In this document: in pieces, positions 61,801 through 64,000 of the stretch
Layout of the letters: each line of letters begins with the position of its first letter
How positions within the stretch are numbered: position 1 is the stretch's first letter
Source of the DNA: Hyphomicrobiales bacterium
GTDB taxonomy: Bacteria > Pseudomonadota > Alphaproteobacteria > Rhizobiales > Beijerinckiaceae
Length of the DNA: 64,000 bases
Reading direction: 5' to 3'
NCBI GenBank assembly: GCA_930633525.1
Contig: CAKNFP010000002.1
Coordinates: forward strand, 1,364,001 to 1,428,000
Made by a program: the position numbers and the translations under genes
The notes under the pieces: model-generated
Seen by the model: only the letters and a program-made list of their open reading frames with translations
The model's database searches: none
What the model was told of the DNA's origin: nothing

Positions 61801-61894
61801 CGTTGATCGGCGTACCGTCCGGTTCCAAATAAAGATATGCTGATAAAGCGCGGATCGCTGGTCGAGGCTCTTCCCGAACTGTCCGCAGCAGGCC

Positions 61895-63895
61895 CTATAT
61901 TTTCATTTTAAATATAACCGACCCGGTTTGGTTCAGGTATCCGGTCGGGCTTGCCTGGATATTATAGTGAACGCCGATACTCGTATCGGTTGCATTATGG
62001 CCAACGAGGCCCGCGCCAGCCGAAAACAGCCATGGCGAGACGTCCGGTCCATAGGTCACAAAGCTCCCACCGCCTGCAAAGGATGACGTGATGCGCGTAT
62101 CGTTATCGAGAACGTTGTAACCGACGCCACCATGCATCGTCAGCGCCATGGTGTCAGTCAGCTTGTAATCGACCTTCAGATCAGCCGTCATATTCAGTTC
62201 TTGGTAGAACTGCGAATTGACACGCAGATCGAGTGCCCCCGCTCCGGACTCGGCGTAGTCACCCGCGTTGATCTGCAGATAATCAAGCCTGAGAGATGGC
62301 GTAACTATAGCCTTGTCACCAAACGCGATCGTCCGTCGCAGCCCTAACCCGGCATGTGCGCTATAGCTGTTATAGTCGCCCGAGGCTGTGCTCCCCATGA
62401 ACTGGATCGTGCGGCTCGTATCGTTCGTGTTGAGGCCGACGTCGAGTCGCAGGTCGAGCGAGATGTCATGGCCGAGGGCATATGTGCCGTAGGTGCCGAG
62501 CAGGTAGCTGCTGACGTCGAGCGTGCCGGGTACCTCGCTCCAGCTCCCGTCAATGGTATTCTTGAGATAAGCGAAGAAGGCACCCAACGACAGGCCCGGC
62601 ATCACCGCGCCGTCGATACCGGCCACGATGCCGCCGCCATCCGACTGGTACCCGGGAGACCCACTCCGGCTGCCTTGGTGCATGAAGGTGCCGAACGGCC
62701 TCATCCAGATGCGCTGATGAGCGGGCTCCGCACGGGAGGGCGCTACGCTTCCCTCGCCGATATCCTCAATTCGATCCATGACAATCTGCTGGAGCACCCG
62801 TTGGGAGTTGGCCGTCGCCTGGGATGCGGCGCCGGACAGCACCGGTAGGGTCTGGCTGAGGGCTGTCGATAGGGCCGCGCCGCTTGACGCATTGAGCGCG
62901 TCGAGTGTGGGTGCCATGGGTCCGAACAGGCCGGCCGGGGTGCTGGCTATGGCGTACAAGGTTTCGGCCACGCCCATTGCAGAGCGGTTGTTCATCGCCG
63001 CTGCGGTCTCTCCATAGGGGCGCACGACGGCGACAGACGTCAGATCACCCGTGAAGATCGCCGTCGCATCGTAGGAGCCGAGTATCATCTCGGCCATGGA
63101 GGCATCGCCGGCGATCCCCCCATAGAGGCTCGTCAGCTTCGCATCGGCGAGCGTGTTGAAGAGCACCCTGCCTTCAGGTGTGATCGATCCAAGGAGCGTA
63201 TAGGTCGTGGGGCTGCCGGCTGGCCCTTTGCCCAGGCCCCAGAAATAGCCGTTCTTGTAATCGGTGATGACGAGGGTGCCGGGTGCGCCGGTGCCGAACA
63301 GGGCTGGGCTTACGATCCGCCAGGGTGTGCCGGCTGTCCAGGCCCATCGCGGGGAGGAGTTGGTCGGGACCGGCAGGGGCGGAGGCGGCGTGAAATTCGC
63401 CGGATCATAGGGCAGCATATAGGCCCAGTGGCTCACGAGCAGGCTCGTGCCGGTGATCATCTGCATTTCCATCGCCGTCACGCCATTGCGCGTTTGCATG
63501 GTGCCAAGCCCGATGGTCGTCGCGCCGCCTGTCGTCGGCGTGAACACCATCGCGATCTCGCCCGACGGCGTAACCCGCCCCTCGATATTGGAATCAGACA
63601 GCGTGGTGAGCGGGCCGATGGCGAGGGTCGCTGAACTCGTTCCGGTAAACACGCCGTTGACAGACGTGCCAAGTGACCAAAGGGTCTGGTCACCAGTCGG
63701 GATGGGATTGGCAAAGCTCGTCGCGGGCGCTGAATAAGCAAGAAGCTGCGGTACTGGCACGTACCAGTGGGTGTTTGAGATCGTGGAATCCCAAGGGCCC
63801 GATTGCGCGGCGGCGACGCCAGGACAAGCGAGCACTGCGGTGGACAACCCGACTATTCTGAGCCCTACGGATTTTACGCGCATACGCAGCGGCAT
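61895..63895 (-). CDS. Autotransporter-domain outer membrane protein
   Basis: This 666-residue protein has a signal peptide (LRIVGLSTAVLACPGVAAAQ). The passenger region (about residues 30-390) is Thr/Ser/Gly-rich with repeated beta-type stretches such as TLVITDYKNGYFWGLGKGPA. The C-terminal autotransporter barrel (about 400-666) includes RIWMRPFGTFMHQGS, SLGAFFAYLKNTIDGSW, ISLDLRLDVGLNTNDT and the closing strand GSVIFKMKI. ATG 63895 follows GGGGGG at 63902-63907. The final residue is Ile rather than the usual Phe. The passenger has no recognised enzymatic motif. Confidence 0.75.
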   Translation of the reverse strand: MPLRMRVKSVGLRIVGLSTAVLACPGVAAAQSGPWDSTISNTHWYVPVPQLLAYSAPATSFANPIPTGDQTLWSLGTSVNGVFTGTSSATLAIGPLTTLSDSNIEGRVTPSGEIAMVFTPTTGGATTIGLGTMQTRNGVTAMEMQMITGTSLLVSHWAYMLPYDPANFTPPPPLPVPTNSSPRWAWTAGTPWRIVSPALFGTGAPGTLVITDYKNGYFWGLGKGPAGSPTTYTLLGSITPEGRVLFNTLADAKLTSLYGGIAGDASMAEMILGSYDATAIFTGDLTSVAVVRPYGETAAAMNNRSAMGVAETLYAIASTPAGLFGPMAPTLDALNASSGAALSTALSQTLPVLSGAASQATANSQRVLQQIVMDRIEDIGEGSVAPSRAEPAHQRIWMRPFGTFMHQGSRSGSPGYQSDGGGIVAGIDGAVMPGLSLGAFFAYLKNTIDGSWSEVPGTLDVSSYLLGTYGTYALGHDISLDLRLDVGLNTNDTSRTIQFMGSTASGDYNSYSAHAGLGLRRTIAFGDKAIVTPSLRLDYLQINAGDYAESGAGALDLRVNSQFYQELNMTADLKVDYKLTDTMALTMHGGVGYNVLDNDTRITSSFAGGGSFVTYGPDVSPWLFSAGAGLVGHNATDTSIGVHYNIQASPTGYLNQTGSVIFKMKI

Positions 63896-64000
63896 GATGT
63901 GGCCCCCCACGCTAAAATCTGACGAGTCCAGAGAGGCAGGCAAGCTGCACTTATCAAAAGGGACTGTGGTCGCAACGCTTATCCACGAATTTTCGCTTCC

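Noticed and set aside
1..64000. CRISPR arrays
   Set aside because: No regularly spaced direct repeats and no Cas-like protein were seen.

Overview
The window looks like alphaproteobacterial DNA, most likely Hyphomicrobiales (Rhizobiales). The grounds are high GC, a HWE-type histidine kinase, DUF982 proteins, a RHE_PE00001-type relic, a CtaG/CoxB/fused CoxI-III oxidase operon and the tricarballylate-type TcuAB pair. It reads as an accessory region (megaplasmid, chromid or genomic island): metabolic cassettes separated by dead transposases, a dead integrase and truncated genes. I see no rRNA, tRNA, CRISPR array or replication origin.

Layout. (1) 1-17 kb is a decaying mosaic. It holds a frameshifted acyl-CoA carboxylase carboxyltransferase, a truncated hydantoinase/oxoprolinase A, an IS66 relic, a small lipoprotein, a P4-type integrase with two internal stops, a frameshifted formate/nitrite transporter, an intact AI-2E transporter, an intact alternative cytochrome oxidase operon (8.4-13.7 kb), a chimeric biotin carboxylase relic, a translationally coupled pair of a small protein and a TIR-like (CAP12/PF10137-type) effector (14.7-15.8 kb), and a damaged DUF695/RraB gene. 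(2) 18-36.4 kb is an intact inositol catabolon. The minus-strand operon is rpiR-iolC(aldolase fusion)-iolD-iolE-iolB and the plus-strand operon is SDR-iolG-inositol monophosphatase-ABC transporter. A second ABC transporter operon lies divergent from a 2H cyclic phosphodiesterase. The same palindrome (AATGGAA-N6-TTCCATT) occurs at both divergent promoters, which ties all of these genes to the RpiR regulator. I infer uptake and salvage of phosphorylated or cyclic-phosphate inositol. (3) 36.4-41.6 kb holds small and broken plasmid-type genes, a response regulator divergent from a HWE kinase, and two DUF982 genes.

(4) 41.9-52.1 kb is an amine/amino-acid oxidation regulon. RidA, a family-5 ABC binding protein, a three-subunit HcnABC/opine-oxidase-like dehydrogenase, DppBC permeases and an RraA-like protein form one block; a LysR regulator is divergent from it, and a NtaA/EmoA-type flavin monooxygenase follows. 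A 43-bp element, alignable without gaps, lies upstream of both the RidA operon and the monooxygenase gene. The ABC ATPases are absent. (5) 52.4-59.6 kb is a second carboxylate catabolism block: 2-hydroxyacid dehydrogenase, GntR regulator, aldehyde dehydrogenase, TcuB and TcuA, divergent from a two-subunit sulfopyruvate/phosphonopyruvate-decarboxylase-like TPP enzyme. (6) 59.8-61.8 kb is a pile of IS21, IS66 and IS6 relics plus the tail of a Na/Pi cotransporter. (7) 61.9-63.9 kb is an autotransporter-type outer membrane protein.

Starts and ends come from reading the sequence. Functions come from recognised family motifs and no database search was run.
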